A DNA stretch of 64,000 nucleotides from Paraescarpia echinospica (taxonomy: Eukaryota; Annelida; Polychaeta; Sabellida; Siboglinidae). Each line of letters begins with the position of its first letter. Position 1 is the first letter of the stretch. The DNA lies in contig CM034536.1 of NCBI GenBank assembly GCA_020002185.1, positions 9,281,284 through 9,345,283 of the forward strand. Reading direction: 5' to 3'. The position numbers and the translations under genes are program-made. The notes beneath the pieces were generated by a model, which had not been told where the DNA came from, searched no databases, and saw nothing but the letters and a program-made list of their open reading frames with translations. Shown here one piece after another: positions 30,607 to 42,822 of the stretch.

Positions 30607-31134
30607 TCACATGCACTCGACCTGGCTGAGTGTGTCCGTAGCAGCTACCTCCTGCAAACAAGCGGCAAACTCTGGAACGAGTGCCAATACGTTCATGCCG
30701 AGCAACCCCGGGAAGTGCTGTCCTGAGTCTCGTACAAGGATCGCTCGATCGTCCACCGACACGCCTGCGATGCATACCGTGGTCTCGAAATACCCGACAT
30801 ATAGTATTTCTAAACCATCGGCTGCCCGAATCGTCAACCAGTTGCGCGTAGAATGCAACAGGTTTCCTTGCAGTTGTGGCACTGTTTTGTAAAAGGTCTT
30901 CGTCGCAAAGGAGACCTGACTGCCGGTGTCCAGCAGACAGTCTACTGGCTGTCCAGCCAAAGTCACTTGGCCATTGGGGTGCCACCTACCTTCTGGTCGT
31001 AGGACGCGGTCGTCCGGAAGCCCAGTTCCTCCACCCCCGGGCCATTTGTCTTGGTCGAGGAAACTAGTTTGAATGGGACAGTGCGCCGTGGGACAGTGGC
31101 CCTGATGTATACGTTCTAGTGGCACTGGTAGCAC
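30607..31134 (-). pseudogene. Protease region of Gypsy-4
   Basis: Contains VTLAGQPVDCLLDTGSQVSF with the DTGS active-site motif of the retropepsin, and GLLGMNVLALVPEF further on, which fits the second protease strand (GMNVL in place of G-x-D-x-L). It precedes RT by the usual distance. Between 30600 and 30261 the frame changes. Confidence 0.75.
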
Positions 31135-31425
31135 TCTAGTTCATCATACCGCCGGCGTGCATCACGAGTGGGTGGTCGCTGTCTCGTGGTTGGAGGACTT
31201 GGGGGTTGTGGCACCGTCGCTGCAGCCTGTATTGTACCAGCACTTAGTTCAGCATTTTCTCATTTCCAGCCAGACCGTCCCGCCAACACCTTTGCTGGTT
31301 TGCCAACTCCGCCCACAGTTTGGTAATTTCACTTTCGGTCTCACGTTGTTCGGCGCGTGCCTCGCTCACGTTCGCCTTCACCTTCTGCGGTGTCGCCCCT
31401 TCCACCTCGTCTGACCACTGCATCG

Positions 31426-31870
31426 CTACCTTCCGCAGAGACAGGAAATCGCTTCAATGCGCCGCTTTAGTTCCCAGCGGAGGTGTACATCTCGAACGTT
31501 CTCTACGAACTGGTCCTGGAGCATCGTATCTTGCTCGGTAGAAAACCGACGGAGGAGTTGGTTGGCATTTTCCTTGTCGCCGTACACTTCTTCGAGGGCG
31601 ACCAATATATTTTCGGCATCCCTCCGCACCTCACTTTGGCCGACCGCGAATATGTACCCTGGCAGCGCCATCTTGATAACTTATCACCCAATCAACGAAG
31701 AGTGGTTCTGCTGTTCCACTGAAGCAACGCAACTTCCGCCCGCTCTGAACAACGAAAGTCGGTGCCGTCTGTGCTGCCCTTAGCCGTTGCAGTTCTTGGT
31801 GGTCATCTTCCCATAAACTCCGTAAGGCTTCAAGCTGATGTTGTAATTCCTCCATTTCCAGTCTTTTCAC
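31426..31870 (-). pseudogene. Gag fragment of Gypsy-4, frameshifted
   Basis: MEELQHQLEALRSLWEDDHQ is a coiled-coil-like start, then GRKLRCFSGTAEPLFVDWV; after a shift near 31675 it continues as MALPGYIFAVGQSEVRRDAE and TMLQDQFVENVRDVHLRWEL. The R-K-L-R-x-F-S-G and D-Q-F-V-E-N-V-R-D motifs are typical of gag in some metazoan Gypsy elements. Confidence 0.75.
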
Positions 31871-32006
31871 AGTCGCCGTTATACAATTTTGAGAGGGAGA
31901 AAGACAGATATATATAAATATATATATATATAAATCGAAAAGTAAGAAATCCCCGATAGGATGCAGAATTAAGATCTGAATACCTTATCCCACTTCTGAC
32001 ACAAAA

Positions 32007-32207
32007 TGTGACATGCGGCACTCCGCGGATCCCCAAAGGAATCGAATTTCACTATGGCAAACATAATATATTTATAAGGTTTATTCAAAGAGAACAACTG
32101 AGAAATACCGTCTTATGGCAGACAAACAGTCATCAATTTTAGTTAAACTTAAACCAAAAATGAAAACGGCCGAAACGACTGCTACTCACAACTGTAATAT
32201 ATGTCAC
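32007..32207 (-). repeat. Probable 5' LTR of Gypsy-4
   Basis: Plus-strand start TGTGACATG and end ATATGTCAC are inverted with respect to each other. Just inside (31991-32006) the element strand reads TTGTGTCAGAAGTGGGAT, one base from the tRNA-Leu(CAA) complement that many Gypsy elements use. The second LTR is missing because the 3' half of the element is lost. Confidence 0.65.
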
Positions 32208-32221
32208 GGATAAAACACACA

Positions 32222-32310
32222 TTATTATTACGACGTGGTTATTCTTCCGGCTGCCGTAACCCAGATTCAGGTGGCTATTCTTCCGTGAGTTCCGGTGCGC
32301 ATGCGCGTAT
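32222..32310 (+). repeat. Dispersed repeat, inverted partner at 46925-47005
   Basis: GGTTATTCTTCCGGCTGCCG and the next 60 bases recur in reverse complement at 46925-47005, almost unchanged. Downstream (32330-32490) shorter GCCGTAACCGCAATT words repeat. Nature unknown. Confidence 0.8.
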
Positions 32311-32569
32311 ACCGTTTACTAATCTGTCGCATACTGCGGCAGCCGTAACCGCAATTTGCAGCGCTAACATTCCGAGAGTGCCGTAATCGCAATTGCTTGA
32401 GTTAAAGTTCCGAGAGTGTTGGCTAAGACTAAGTTTGGTGCCGTGTGTACTGTACCTGCTACGGCAGCCGTAACCGCAATTGGCGGCGATAACACGTCAT
32501 AATACAGTAATTAAAATGAAATAATAGCAGTGCATTATATAAAATATTTTTTTATTTCTAAAGGTATCA

Positions 32570-33800
32570 CGTGTTTTAATCTGCAATAGTTTTTGAAAAC
32601 TTATTTGATTTTTCAGTGTTTTTTTCCAATTTAAGTTAGTATCTAGAGTTAAACCTAAGAAGTTAATTTCTTCCACTCTCTCAATATTTATATTTTGAAT
32701 TTTGAGAAATAGGCTCTGTGTAGGTTTGTTTGGCAGTTGGAAGGTCTTATATTTAGATTTTACTTTTATTTAGTGACAACTTATTAATATTCTGAGTTCT
32801 TCATTTATTAGAATTATTTTGAGTTCTTCATTTATTAGAGATTCTATATTTCTGTTTTGTGCTTTATCACTAAAAGTTTCAATGGTGCTAAATAAAGTGG
32901 TATCATCAGCATATATATTATAAATTTTAACATTTTGCTTGCTTGTGAAAAGTCAATTATATCTATAGTAAATTAACAGTGGTCCAAGGATGGTACACCT
33001 ACTTTTATATGTAAAGTATCAGATGTAGTATCTTCAAATTCGGTATATTGTTTCCAGTTGCTTAAATAGCTTTCAAATAAGAGTCTTGACATAAACTTAT
33101 TTAATAATATCGAATGGTAAGGTCAAGAAAAATACTAATTGGTAACTGCTTTTTGTCCATTTGAGTAATTATTCTATCTACTAGTTCGAGTGGTGCATAT
33201 TCTGTCAAATGGTTAGGTCTAAATCCGTACTGATTATCAAAAATAGCTTATAATCAATAAAATAAGTGGATAACTGATTATGGATAATGTTCTCTAGTCA
33301 GAAACTTTCATTTTTCATATCCAAGATGTTTAATTTACTTGGTAGAGGACTAGAGGCTTTCGTCAACATATCACGTCGACTTCATCAGTACCGATGACGC
33401 TGAATGACGTTCTCTAGTACTTTAGAAATAGTTGGAAGGAGAGAAATTGGCCTGTAATTTTTTATTAGAGTTTGGTCATCCTCTTTGAAAACTACTTTTG
33501 CGATTTAAATTTTATCAGGAAATATGCCAGTATTAATGACTTGGTTAATTACTATGGTTAGCGATTTAATTATTGCCGGTTCAATAATTTTTAGCAGTAT
33601 TGGTGAAATTCCATAAAATCCACTGCTGTTTTTAGTTGGGAGATCATTTATTGTTTTCTTTACTGTTTCTTCATCCACATTCTTAAATTTAAGAACTTTT
33701 GTATCTATTTTTTGTTTCTTGTATATTTAATGTCTTCTGTAATAGTTTGAGCTGTGCTTACCCTCGTCGTCATTGTAATTATTATTTGGATCGTTGTTAT
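32570..33800 (-). pseudogene. LINE C: AT-rich reverse transcriptase relic
   Basis: Read on the minus strand across many stops: VKKTINDLPTKNSSGFYGIS, LIKNYRPISLLPTISKVLEN, QYGFRPNHLTEYAPLELVDR, ISIFLDLT, NIYADDTTLFSTIETF (catalytic YADD) and INFLGLTLDTNLNWKK. The block order is that of a non-LTR RT (jockey/CR1 group). Base composition is far more AT-rich than the other LINEs, in keeping with age. It carries its own 110-bp insertion at 33299-33408. Confidence 0.85.
33289..33418. mobile_element. 110-bp insertion with 10-bp target duplication
   Basis: GTTCTCTAGT at 33289-33298 and 33409-33418 flanks 110 bp that interrupt the RT text between ISKVLEN and the next block. No recognisable end motif. 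Confidence 0.75.
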
Positions 33801-33896
33801 TTCAGAAATGCAGGTTTACTTAGTTGCTAAAGCAAGGGCGTTCATTAGCAGCAAGTTTTCCAACTTTTTTTGCTGCCTAACATGCACTGAACAAAG

Positions 33897-34300
33897 TATA
33901 GTAGTCCCCCTTTTATAAGACCCCGCTCATCGATGGCCACCCGGTTTACACGGCGATATTTGCATTGCATTAGCGTTGTCTAATACAAACCACCCCTCAC
34001 TAGCGGCCACCCAGCTAACAGCCGGGGTTACAGGAAGAATCTACCCCTCGGCAGCCGAAACTGCTCTTTTTAATCACAAGACGATGTCGATGTTTATAAC
34101 AAATTAAGTAGGCCTACCATACACTCATCGTGCCGAATTGGCATTCGTACTTGTGTTACAAATTACATTATCTATGACAAATCAGCTGTTATTTTCCATA
34201 CAAATAATGTTTACTGTCCACATTCATCGGTGGTTCCTCCTCAGCAGAGGCCACTTTAGATTTGCTGAAGGGTTGGCCTTATAAGAGGGGGACTACCGTA
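33897..34300. mobile_element. Tigger/pogo-type MITE (400 bp)
   Basis: TA target duplication on both sides; inverted ends TAGTAGTCCCCCTTTTATAA on the left and CGGTAGTCCCCCTCTTATAA read from the right. Ends of the form C-A-G-T-A-G-T-C-C-C are those of pogo/Tigger elements. No ORF. Confidence 0.85.
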
Positions 34301-34809
34301 CTGAAGCGTAGGCAATCACTTTCTGTCAACGCATTACTAGTATAAGGTAATAACTATTCTGTCAACAGTGTATTCACATAATTTATTATCATGAAATAAA
34401 TCACGCAGCATTTACACAGCACAAAACACATGTAAACGTGTAGGCGAACTTATAATACTATTTAAACATAACAACACCAGTGATCTTGAAAAGCATACTG
34501 GACATAATTAAATGCCGAACACAATACTGATAGATTAATTTATGTAATAAACGGATATAAATTAGGTATCACAATAATTTATGCCTAAAATAATATGCAG
34601 GCACTGGAATGCAAACAAACGCATTGCATGTTACAACCGTGTCGATTGCATAAATTGGCATGCAAAATAATTATCAGTGCAAACACTCCTGCTGTTCCAA
34701 AATACAATTACATTTAAACTGCATTACAAGTTAATAATTATATACACATACTCACTGGGTAAACTACGTAAGTACATTGCATTATATCAAGGGAACCAAT
34801 GCTACACAT
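34301..34809. other. AT-rich spacer, nothing recognised
   Basis: No coding text or repeat pairing seen. Confidence 0.5.
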
Positions 34810-36857
34810 CAGGGCTCTACATTAACTCACAGAAAGCACTTGTCCGGTAGGACAAGTGCTAACTCATGATCACTTGTCCCACCAGAAATCTACTTGTCCC
34901 ACCAAACAAATTACAAGCTGCAGCGATTTACGATGACATCACAACACCCAGCCGGTTGTTAACAGATTAGTGCATTTATTGAGGTTAGAAGGAAATATAA
35001 TTATACAGGTACATAATTCCAAGAACTAAAACTTGGTAATATTGACCAACGTGTAATCAACAATAATTCTGCGAAAGTAAATTATTGACTGAAAACATAT
35101 GGAAAGAACATATTATTTTAGTGAATCCACAGTCGTCTTCAGACGTATTCAGTCCTCGGAGAGCATCAATGATGGTTGTCTCGTCCCTCTGAAAGACAAG
35201 ACTCAGTTGGCCCAGTACAGCCATGATGTCAAGCACCATGTGCATCCACGCCATCTTCGAAAATTCACTGAGGGTCTTCAAGACATTTCTTGCCCGTCCG
35301 AGCACCTCAGCTGCCCCAGTGGAACACTCCACTGTATGCTCGAAGTGCACGCGAATGCTGGCGTACGACTTCAGCAGAGTGGTCAACGCTGTCACGAAGT
35401 GGGGAGTCCATCGTGTTCCCTTCAGACCGGTAGGTCGCATGGTTTTCTGTCCCATGGCCTCCGCTACAACCTTTAAGTTTCTTGTGGCTTTCGGGCTGTA
35501 TTCATAATGTTTGTAAATCAGCTTCAACGTGTCGTGAACTTGTCCAAACTGTGGACAACCCCTGTCTTTGGCAGCATCAATGACTCCTAGTTCCAAGCGA
35601 TGCGCCACACAGTGCATTGGGATCACATATGGATGCCCGTCCTGTATTCTCGTCAACACACTGTTGCGACGCCCAATGTTGACGGCAGCTCCATCACATC
35701 CTACCCCCCACCACTTTGGATTGCCAATCCACGTCAAGATCAGTGAAAGCTTCATTTATGGCTCCATAAATTCCTTCAGCATTAGCGTGTTGTATTGGCT
35801 GGACACGTACGTACACGTTTCTAACTTGGCCATCGACCACTAGTCAAGCGTAGATGAGCTCCATCTCCGTTACACTTTTATGTAGCGGATAAACCGTCGA
35901 CAATCATTGTCCGACTGGTACATTGCTCCCATTTTTGCACCATTTTTATTCTGCAGCGATACCAAATTGGGGTACATTGTAAATGGGTGCTCCTCTTTAG
36001 CTGTAAAATAGGCTGTGTTAAACAGATGGTCAATTGTGTCACGCTCTTGTTGGTTCATCTGGCGCAGCTGCCGATCCATTGGTTCTTGCATGAGGTCAAC
36101 ATCCTCTCCTGCTTGACGTCGTCTTTGGATTCTACCAAATTAATGCATGCAAAAATAATTCCCCGTAAACACGTATAAAATAAAAATGATCTATGTATGA
36201 AATCGAATATAAGATTGCTGTTGATATTGGCAGAGAACTTGTATTAACACAAAACGTCCATATTATCGTTGTAAGAGCGTTAATATGTACAATCGAAAGC
36301 CAAAACGTATTAGACTACGAATAAATAATACACGCAACGCCAACGGCGTTTACTAGGATCGCGATCTGTTTTGGACAAATTGAGGTGGACAAATTACATT
36401 TCATTTTTCTGCTTTCCAAAGTAGCATGAAATGTCTTTTGTTTTAAATAAAACGGGCACAAACGTAAGTTGTGCCAATGAAAGCTTTTTTTAATTAAGAA
36501 TGAGAAAAACGTCGAAGTTTTAGTTTTTTAACCTGACACCAGTGCTCCACCTAGCGACTAAATGCTTTAAAAATACTACTGACTCCATCTGGGGACTGTT
36601 TGCATTAGCCTCGTGATGAAGCGAAAGCAGTGAGCGACGATGCTTGCGTACGAGATGGAACTGTTGGGTAGCTTCCTTTTAAAAATCGATATTATGTCAA
36701 TGAGTTAAACATTTCAATCATTTTACTTCGACTAACAGTATATAGTGTGACTCAATATCAACTTGTCCCATCGGACAAGTGTCCTGGATAATGTACTTGT
36801 CCGACACGGGTAACTACTTGTCCCGGACAAGCGGACAAGCGTTACTGTCGAGCCCTG
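34810..36857 (-). mobile_element. hAT transposon with CAGGGCTC ends, truncated transposase
   Basis: Inverted ends CAGGGCTCTACATTAACTC (left) and CAGGGCTCGACAGTAACGC (right, read inwards). ACTTGTCC/GGACAAGT words are packed within 100 bp of both ends, as expected for subterminal transposase sites. An internal minus-strand transposase fragment (ZNF862/KIAA1586-like hAT) covers 36091-35057. Flanking CACAT occurs on both sides, but no clean 8-bp duplication. Confidence 0.8.
35057..36091 (-). pseudogene. hAT transposase fragment (ZNF862-like)
   Basis: Two pieces: 36091-35870 (MDRQLRQMNQQERDTIDHLF) and 35755-35057 with GCDGAAVNIGRRNSVLTRIQ, VIPMHCVAHRLELGVIDAAK, MRPTGLKGTRWTPHFV and AWMHMVLDIMAVLGQLSLVF. 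The first reads as the end of the N-terminal domain, the second as the central RNase H-like core with the CVAHRLEL and GTRW motifs of the hAT family. The first catalytic Asp region between the pieces (DG/DESTD) and the whole C-terminal dimerisation domain are missing. Confidence 0.8.
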
Positions 36858-37012
36858 CACATTAATATCCAATTGCAAGGAACTACCAAATGATCATTGG
36901 AATATGAGTTAACTCATTATAATTTACACCTATCAACCTATTATATGATATCATTATGCAATGTACACAAAATAATAGGAAAAACATTGACATACATAGC
37001 AATTATTAGCAT

Positions 37013-37369
37013 TTAACAATCTTTGCAACCCTTGCAAAACCAAATTTTTGCCTTTGGAGCTGCCTTCAGGGGAACACATTTAAAGTGAAACCACTGCAGA
37101 CAGCTTTCACAAACAATACATTCTTCGTCATGTAGTGCCTCCGTGCATGTGGCACAATACCACACCGCTTCCTCCTGAAGTTCTGCGGCAATGATCTGCA
37201 CTGCCTGCCAAGCCTTTGTATCAAAGTACTTTTGAAGGGCCGCGAAGCACACATGGCTGTCAAGGCAAGCAGCTGTCTGCACATTCCTGCTAATGTCCGC
37301 ATCTCTCAGCAGCCGGTCACCATGGAGTGCCGCCACAGCCGTGTCTCTTTGTAAACCAGCACAGCATGG
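37013..37369 (-). pseudogene. ZSWIM/MULE-type gene, last exon: PHD-like finger
   Basis: The exon starts after GCATCCTTTTTACAG. It reads AMLCWFTK in the incoming phase, then continues in the neighbouring frame as LLRDADISRNVQTAACLDSH, FDTKAWQAVQ and the finger CATCTEALHDEECIVCESCL, WFHFKCVPLKAAPK, WFCKGCKDC and stop. All eight metal ligands of a C4HC3 PHD finger are present. A single-base change near 37345 explains the frame break. The same ending is found in ZSWIM1/3-like MULE-derived proteins of invertebrates, as I recall them. Confidence 0.7.
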
Positions 37370-37818
37370 CTGTAAAAAGGATGCAAATATTAGCATTATG
37401 TATGCAGTCATAGAATGCAGATGTATAATAGGCACAATCAGGGTTCATACAGAATGAGCAAAGTCAAATTAAAGAACATTCAAGAACAGTTTTGATTAGA
37501 AGATTCTCACAGAAGATTAAAACTCTAATTAAATTGCTTTTCACAATGTCAATGATGCTTAGCGTGTCATGTTTTCACCAAGATTCTCATTAGGCTAAGT
37601 GTGCACATAATTTCTCAATAAATGTGAGATATTGTCTGCACAAGTCAGTCTTAGCAAGTCCACGATGTGATATTTATTTTCAAAATGTTGGCTCTGCCTT
37701 ACCCTAGCCTTTAATGATAATTTAACTTGCCTTAATTATTAGCAGTGTCTGCCTACAAGGTCCTCCTTCGGGGAGTAAAATATTATTTATATATAAACAA
37801 GATTATGCAGGACCATAC

Positions 37819-37977
37819 CGAGCTCCCTTTCCATTGGCAACTTCGTGAGGAACTTCACTGGTCCGGCACTCTTCTTGCGCTTCCTAGGCAAGCCGACTAC
37901 GATCAATTCTGCTCCCTTCGGGCGACCCCTTCTCCTCATTAAAGGTGGCATGGCCAGATTACTCAGATCAGACAAAA
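37819..37977 (-). pseudogene. ZSWIM/MULE-type gene, penultimate exon: basic AT-hook-like
   Basis: Bounded by TTTTTATTTCAG and a GTATGG donor, 159 nt. Reads LSDLSNLAMPPLMRRRGRPK, GAELIVVGLPRKRKKS and KFLTKLPMEREL. R-R-R-G-R-P-K is an AT-hook core. Phase 1 at both ends fits the upstream and downstream exons. Confidence 0.75.
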
Positions 37978-38583
37978 CTGAAATAAAAACAGCAGTGATA
38001 TCACTTACCAATATCAAACAGTGATATCATTTACCTATGTGGAACACTGCAACCTGTAGTAGTAGTAAAAGCTTTATTTAATGATGATGACTGTGTACAA
38101 AAAACACCATCAATCAATTTAACAATTCTAGACATAAATATTGAAGTCAATAATAATAGTAAATAAAATCAAAATAAATTAGTTAAAAGAATTTACCATT
38201 TAAAAGGAACCAGTCATTCAGGCATATAAATTGAACTGTGCAAATAATTGTATATATCCTTCTTTAGACATTTAAAAAAGACTGTTTTGAAGGTCTCCAC
38301 ACTATTAGCATTTTGCATAGATTCAAGTTTTGTATACACGTATGTATAGATAGAAATCTCGCTTAGCTTTTTGGATGTCATGATTGACAACCCTATACAC
38401 GATCAAATTTGTTTCCATATTAGTTGCAGTACTTACACTCGACCAGATGTTCGCCGCGTCCAGTGTGCACAGTCTGCCGATATGCTGCCCTCTGGACTGC
38501 TGGAGTGGCGGTTGTCGCAGGCGTCTCTGTCATCGGTACAGCAGAGACTGTAAACAAACCATAATCAGAAACTGGACATCAAA

Positions 38584-38772
38584 TACAGTAGTCCCTCTCT
38601 TCAGCGGACACATCTGTATCCAAGCATAAGTGTCCCGACATGGTAGGTGTCCGCTCATCGGAGGGACAGGCATCTTTGTGCCAAAGTTCAGACCAGTACA
38701 ACCGACGCATGGTAAAGATGTGGCATTATGTCAACGCATTGACTGATAGGAATTAAGCACTATATATATATA

Positions 38773-38842
<70 letters not shown>

Positions 38843-39611
38843 CGGGTACAATCGTTAATTGTCTCACTTCATTTTTCATCCAATTTCGAAACATTCATTA
38901 TCAGTTGATAATGCGTTCCACCGTTTCATATGCTGGTAAATAGTTCATATTTTCAAGGCACTGGTAATATTTGCCGTTTGGCGTAGCGCAGCATAATTTG
39001 ATGATGCTTGTTTATTATTTCACCTCAGTTTATACTTAATGTTGGACTACATTGAAAACAATTGAGGTGAACCTTTTATACATCGTATTTGTGAATCTTA
39101 ATTGCAATTTACAAGATGAAAAGGCGATGCCAAGCGGAAGCCCTGACTGGGGCTGGAGGCGCGAACGCGGAAGCCATCATGGCATCGCCGGCGCCGGCGG
39201 CAAACGTGATTGATAACGGCACAAACTTAACAATACCTTCCTCCACATTCACTCTGCCTAAAGTTTACATATCGTAATCAAAGGAACTCTAAGTAGTTTA
39301 GACAAACAACGATTACAGCAAGGAAGACAAGCTCGTTATTACGGGTATACGTGTACTGACACACACCCAGCCTTCAAGCTGTATGTCCGCCATTTTCTAA
39401 ACAAATTCGGCAAAAAATCTTCGAATTAATTAATACTGTCCGTCTTAGGAGAGGCATATAACCAAAATATACTGTCCGCTGTCCGCCTACACGAGGTGTC
39501 TCCTCATCAGAGGGACATTAACATGGCAGAACGGTCCGTACATTAACAAACTGTCCCGACATAGCAGGTGTCCCCTCGTCAGAGGGTCCGCTGAAGAGAG
39601 GGACTACTGTA
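38584..39611. mobile_element. Tigger/pogo-type non-autonomous element (1,024 bp)
   Basis: TA on both sides (38584-38585, 39610-39611) and perfect 24-bp inverted ends starting CAGTAGTCCCTCTCTTCAGC. Next to the ends are GTCCGCTCATCGGAGG and GTCCCCTCGTCAGAGG words. It holds a (GT)n run and no transposase. It lies wholly inside an intron of the ZSWIM-type gene. Confidence 0.92.
38775..38840. repeat. (GT)33 microsatellite
   Basis: Uninterrupted GT dinucleotides after a short TA run, inside the Tigger-type element. Confidence 0.98.
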
Positions 39612-39689
39612 CAGGAAAACTATCAAACGGTATTTTTTCCAGTGCATAATCTGCCAAGTGATAGTGATACAGTGAAATATTGTACTCAC

Positions 39690-41010
39690 ATGTACTTGGT
39701 AAGTTGGATCCTTCTGCCCAGCAACGCCGGACATTTTTCAGGAAGGCTAGCCTCTCCTCGAATATCTCCATGCCCACTTCCGAAGCCAAACTGGCGAGGT
39801 CCTTTGCCACGCCCAGCACTGCAACATACTTCTGGTGCGACATCAGGGCTGGTGCTGCTGAAGGTGACGGCACAACAGTGAGCTCGGCACTACCACTGCC
39901 AGCGATGGACTTTTGATGGCAGGACGTCGTGTAGTGGCTGGCAGTCCATCTGTCTGCCACCAACACCTTGTCGAACGAAGACAGACCCTTCTTCTTTCTG
40001 TAGGCGAGTATGTGTCGGCAGGGCAGTCTTCGCGTGATCCAAAAGGAACACTCGCAAGACGACTCGGTGGTGGTGATGATCCCGTCAGATGACACGAATT
40101 CTCGTCCGTCCTCAGGCATCTTCACACTGTCAAGCAGTGACATCTGTTTGGCGATCAGTGTGTAGGCGTGTGGCGTCGTGTATGTGGTGTACTGCAAGTC
40201 TTCGGCTGTGATGTGTGGTTGTTGGATGGCAGGTGTCTTAAATGCATTGCATGATGTGGTTGTGTTGTCTCTCCCCCCGTAGAACCCTCTACACAGCGAA
40301 GAACTCCGAAAAGAATGTGTCAAGGCTCACGAACCTCGAACAGACGCTCTTTATTTTGCCGTTCATACTTTCGAGGCGGTTGTTCGTAAGCTCACCAAGG
40401 TTGAATTGTCCGTTCTTGGAGCAGGTGACCCACTCCTGTTTGATCGGAAGCCAGTTTTTATCAAAGTACTCCATCGCCGGTCGACTGCCAACATTCTGCA
40501 GGGATGCATACTGCTCATTGAATTCCTGAGGTGTCTTGGCATGTGCTAATCTGGAAAGAATCTCCGAAACTGTGTTCCGAACGCCAGAGCGCAGACCCAT
40601 CTTTTCCAATGTAAACTCTCGCTTAAAAGACCATAGCGTATGGAAAAGGCACAGCTGTAGTGCAGCGGCGGGGAACTCAACTGACAATGTTCTCCTCTCC
40701 GTCATGTCCTTGTCTGTCATGATGACACACGTCCTCGACCAGGCCTCGTTGAAACGCTTGAAGGCCACTAGCATTTCCTGCAGTGACGCTGCCGATTCAC
40801 TGACAGTCAGGTAGATGCCAACTATCTCTGAGTGGCCATTGCCGTCGATGGCCATCAAGACGTACAGAGGCATACGGACCTCTGTCAGCTTGTATGTGGC
40901 ATCAAAGAGGAGCACTTCCGGGTAGTTGTTGTAGACAGTGCGCATTGTATGGTCCTGGTAGAAGAGACCAACAAACGCCTCCTCTGTGGCAAACACCTCT
41001 ACAACAGATC
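39690..41010 (-). pseudogene. ZSWIM/MULE-type gene, main exon: MULE DDE and SWIM finger
   Basis: Starts after GATATTTTGCTTTCAG; ends ..AGTACAT/GTGAGT. Reads SVVEVFATEEAFVGLFYQDH, YPEVLLFDATYKLTEVRMPL (first catalytic Asp), VIMTDKDMTERRTL (second), QLCLFHTLWSFKREF and NNRLESMNGKIKSV, then after a shift near 40295 the SWIM motif CECSFWITRRLPCRHILAYR and SSFDKVLVADRWTASHY. This is the MULE transposase fold with a C-x-C-xn-C-x-H zinc site, as in ZSWIM1/ZSWIM3. At 1,321 nt it is the core of the gene. It may be a domesticated gene turned pseudogene or an intron-containing MULE. Confidence 0.85.
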
Positions 41011-42787
41011 CTGAAAGCAAAATATCAGAACAGAATAGTACACTTCAAAATGTATTCAGTAATGACAGCACATGGACATTTAAGCGGAGACACCCAGTCA
41101 GAACTGTGTCAAAAATAATTGTTATGAACATTTTTGTTTTCTTAACTTTTTGATATATCTACTTCACAATAAAGACCGTTTTTGTACAGTTACTCACTGC
41201 TAAGTCACTACACTAGTTTTGGCATCCAATTGGGTAATTCCTGTAATACATCCAGATCCGAGGAGAAATGCATTCCAACTGTCCACACAACAATAATGAG
41301 GAGATGATCAACATACCTGTGCATTGAAATAGTTATCAGTTATTTGGATTATATCACAGGGGGTTTTGAAGGGGAAAATGTTTAGCATAGAAAAACAATT
41401 CTGTTTAAAAAGATCTAAAAAAATATGGATGACATACAAAAATGGCTCTGCTCAAAAGTCAGTATAGTTCATTATATGTACAGTAGCACATAAACATTGT
41501 AGGTTAAATTGATCAGCTTTAAAAAAAAAAATTCTCATGTCTTGTGATACCTTAAGGATACAAAATAATGACTTGAGGAGTAATTCCGAAGTAAAGAAAC
41601 CATAATGTACTTTACAGAAAATTTGAGATAAATATTTACCAGGAATGTCATTCCGCCGCTCAGTGAGCTTCACCAAGTCGTTGTAGCCGACGTCTTTTTC
41701 ACGTTGGTGCTCATGTTTGACATGTCCCGGAGCGTAACCTTCTTTCCAATCATATCCTGCAGACAAAGAATTAATCTAGACGAATTAGAGCAAATAAATC
41801 ATTTGAAGAACTCACTTGTGCAATTGTAATTTGAACAAAAGAACCTGTCTCAAATTCTAGTAGTTTCAATGCACAATTAATCCTTGCCTGCAGCTTGATG
41901 TTTAGAAGCTTCTTGTTAGACTTCAATTCCATCAAATGTTCAGCTTGTTTGAGGTGGTCTGGACCCAAGCGCCGTTGACGCGGCAGATGCTTGTACACCT
42001 CCTGTTAAATATATATTATCAAAATAACAACAAGTAACACCCGTAGTATAATATAGCAGAGCTTTGTGATTTATAAGGCCTGTGGGCAGGGCGGGAAAAA
42101 ATCATGGTTTTTTTCATGTATAACATTAAATCACAATTTTTTGATTAAAGGAAATAAAAACAAGGCATTAGTTAAAATCCGTTTTCCATGTGTACACAAA
42201 GTTTAATATTGTATGTAACATTTGAGAACATTAAAAAATACAGTTGTAGCATAAATTTGATTTTAAACCCGTGTGTGTAGCAATTCCCGTGGAAAATAAA
42301 AAATAATGAGCTGGGCGATGGTATCGTGACGTCACGTATAACATATACTCGCCTTAGGCGGACCTTTTCCATACATTCAGAGCATGTTTACAAGGATAGC
42401 TTTTGGGTCGAAACGAGCATCGGAATTAGTTATTGTGCGATATTCCGATGTAATACAAACACTAGTCATCATACAGGAACAAGCAGTTATCTTACGGTTC
42501 CACATGAATCCATTTTTATTCAAAACAATGAATGCGAATGGGTCTACAAGTCAACTAGGTTTCGGCTTTCGCTGAGCTTCGGCTCGTTTTCAGAATTATT
42601 ATATATCGATTGCTACCCACAGGAGATAATCTACACCGATAAACATACATAGCAAACAGACATTGTATCCAGCTACAGAAAGTAACGAGTATAATTAGTC
42701 TCCTTTACTATAATATCACTAGAATATCAATATATGAAAGAGTTGTACAATTTATCATAACAACTTAAATCAGTTAGTGAATTTCCT

Positions 42788-42822
42788 GGTAGCTCAGTTG
42801 GTACACTATTTACAAGCTGTAC
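42788..42822 (+). other. tRNA-like A box, possible SINE head
   Basis: CCTGGTAGCTCAGTTGGTAC fits a tRNA A-box (TRGCNNAGTNGG). No B box follows, since the DNA element at 42823 begins. A truncated tRNA-derived SINE is possible. Confidence 0.35.

Noticed and set aside
42790..42822. Complete tRNA gene
   Set aside because: Only an A-box-like stretch is present; no B box or acceptor stem.
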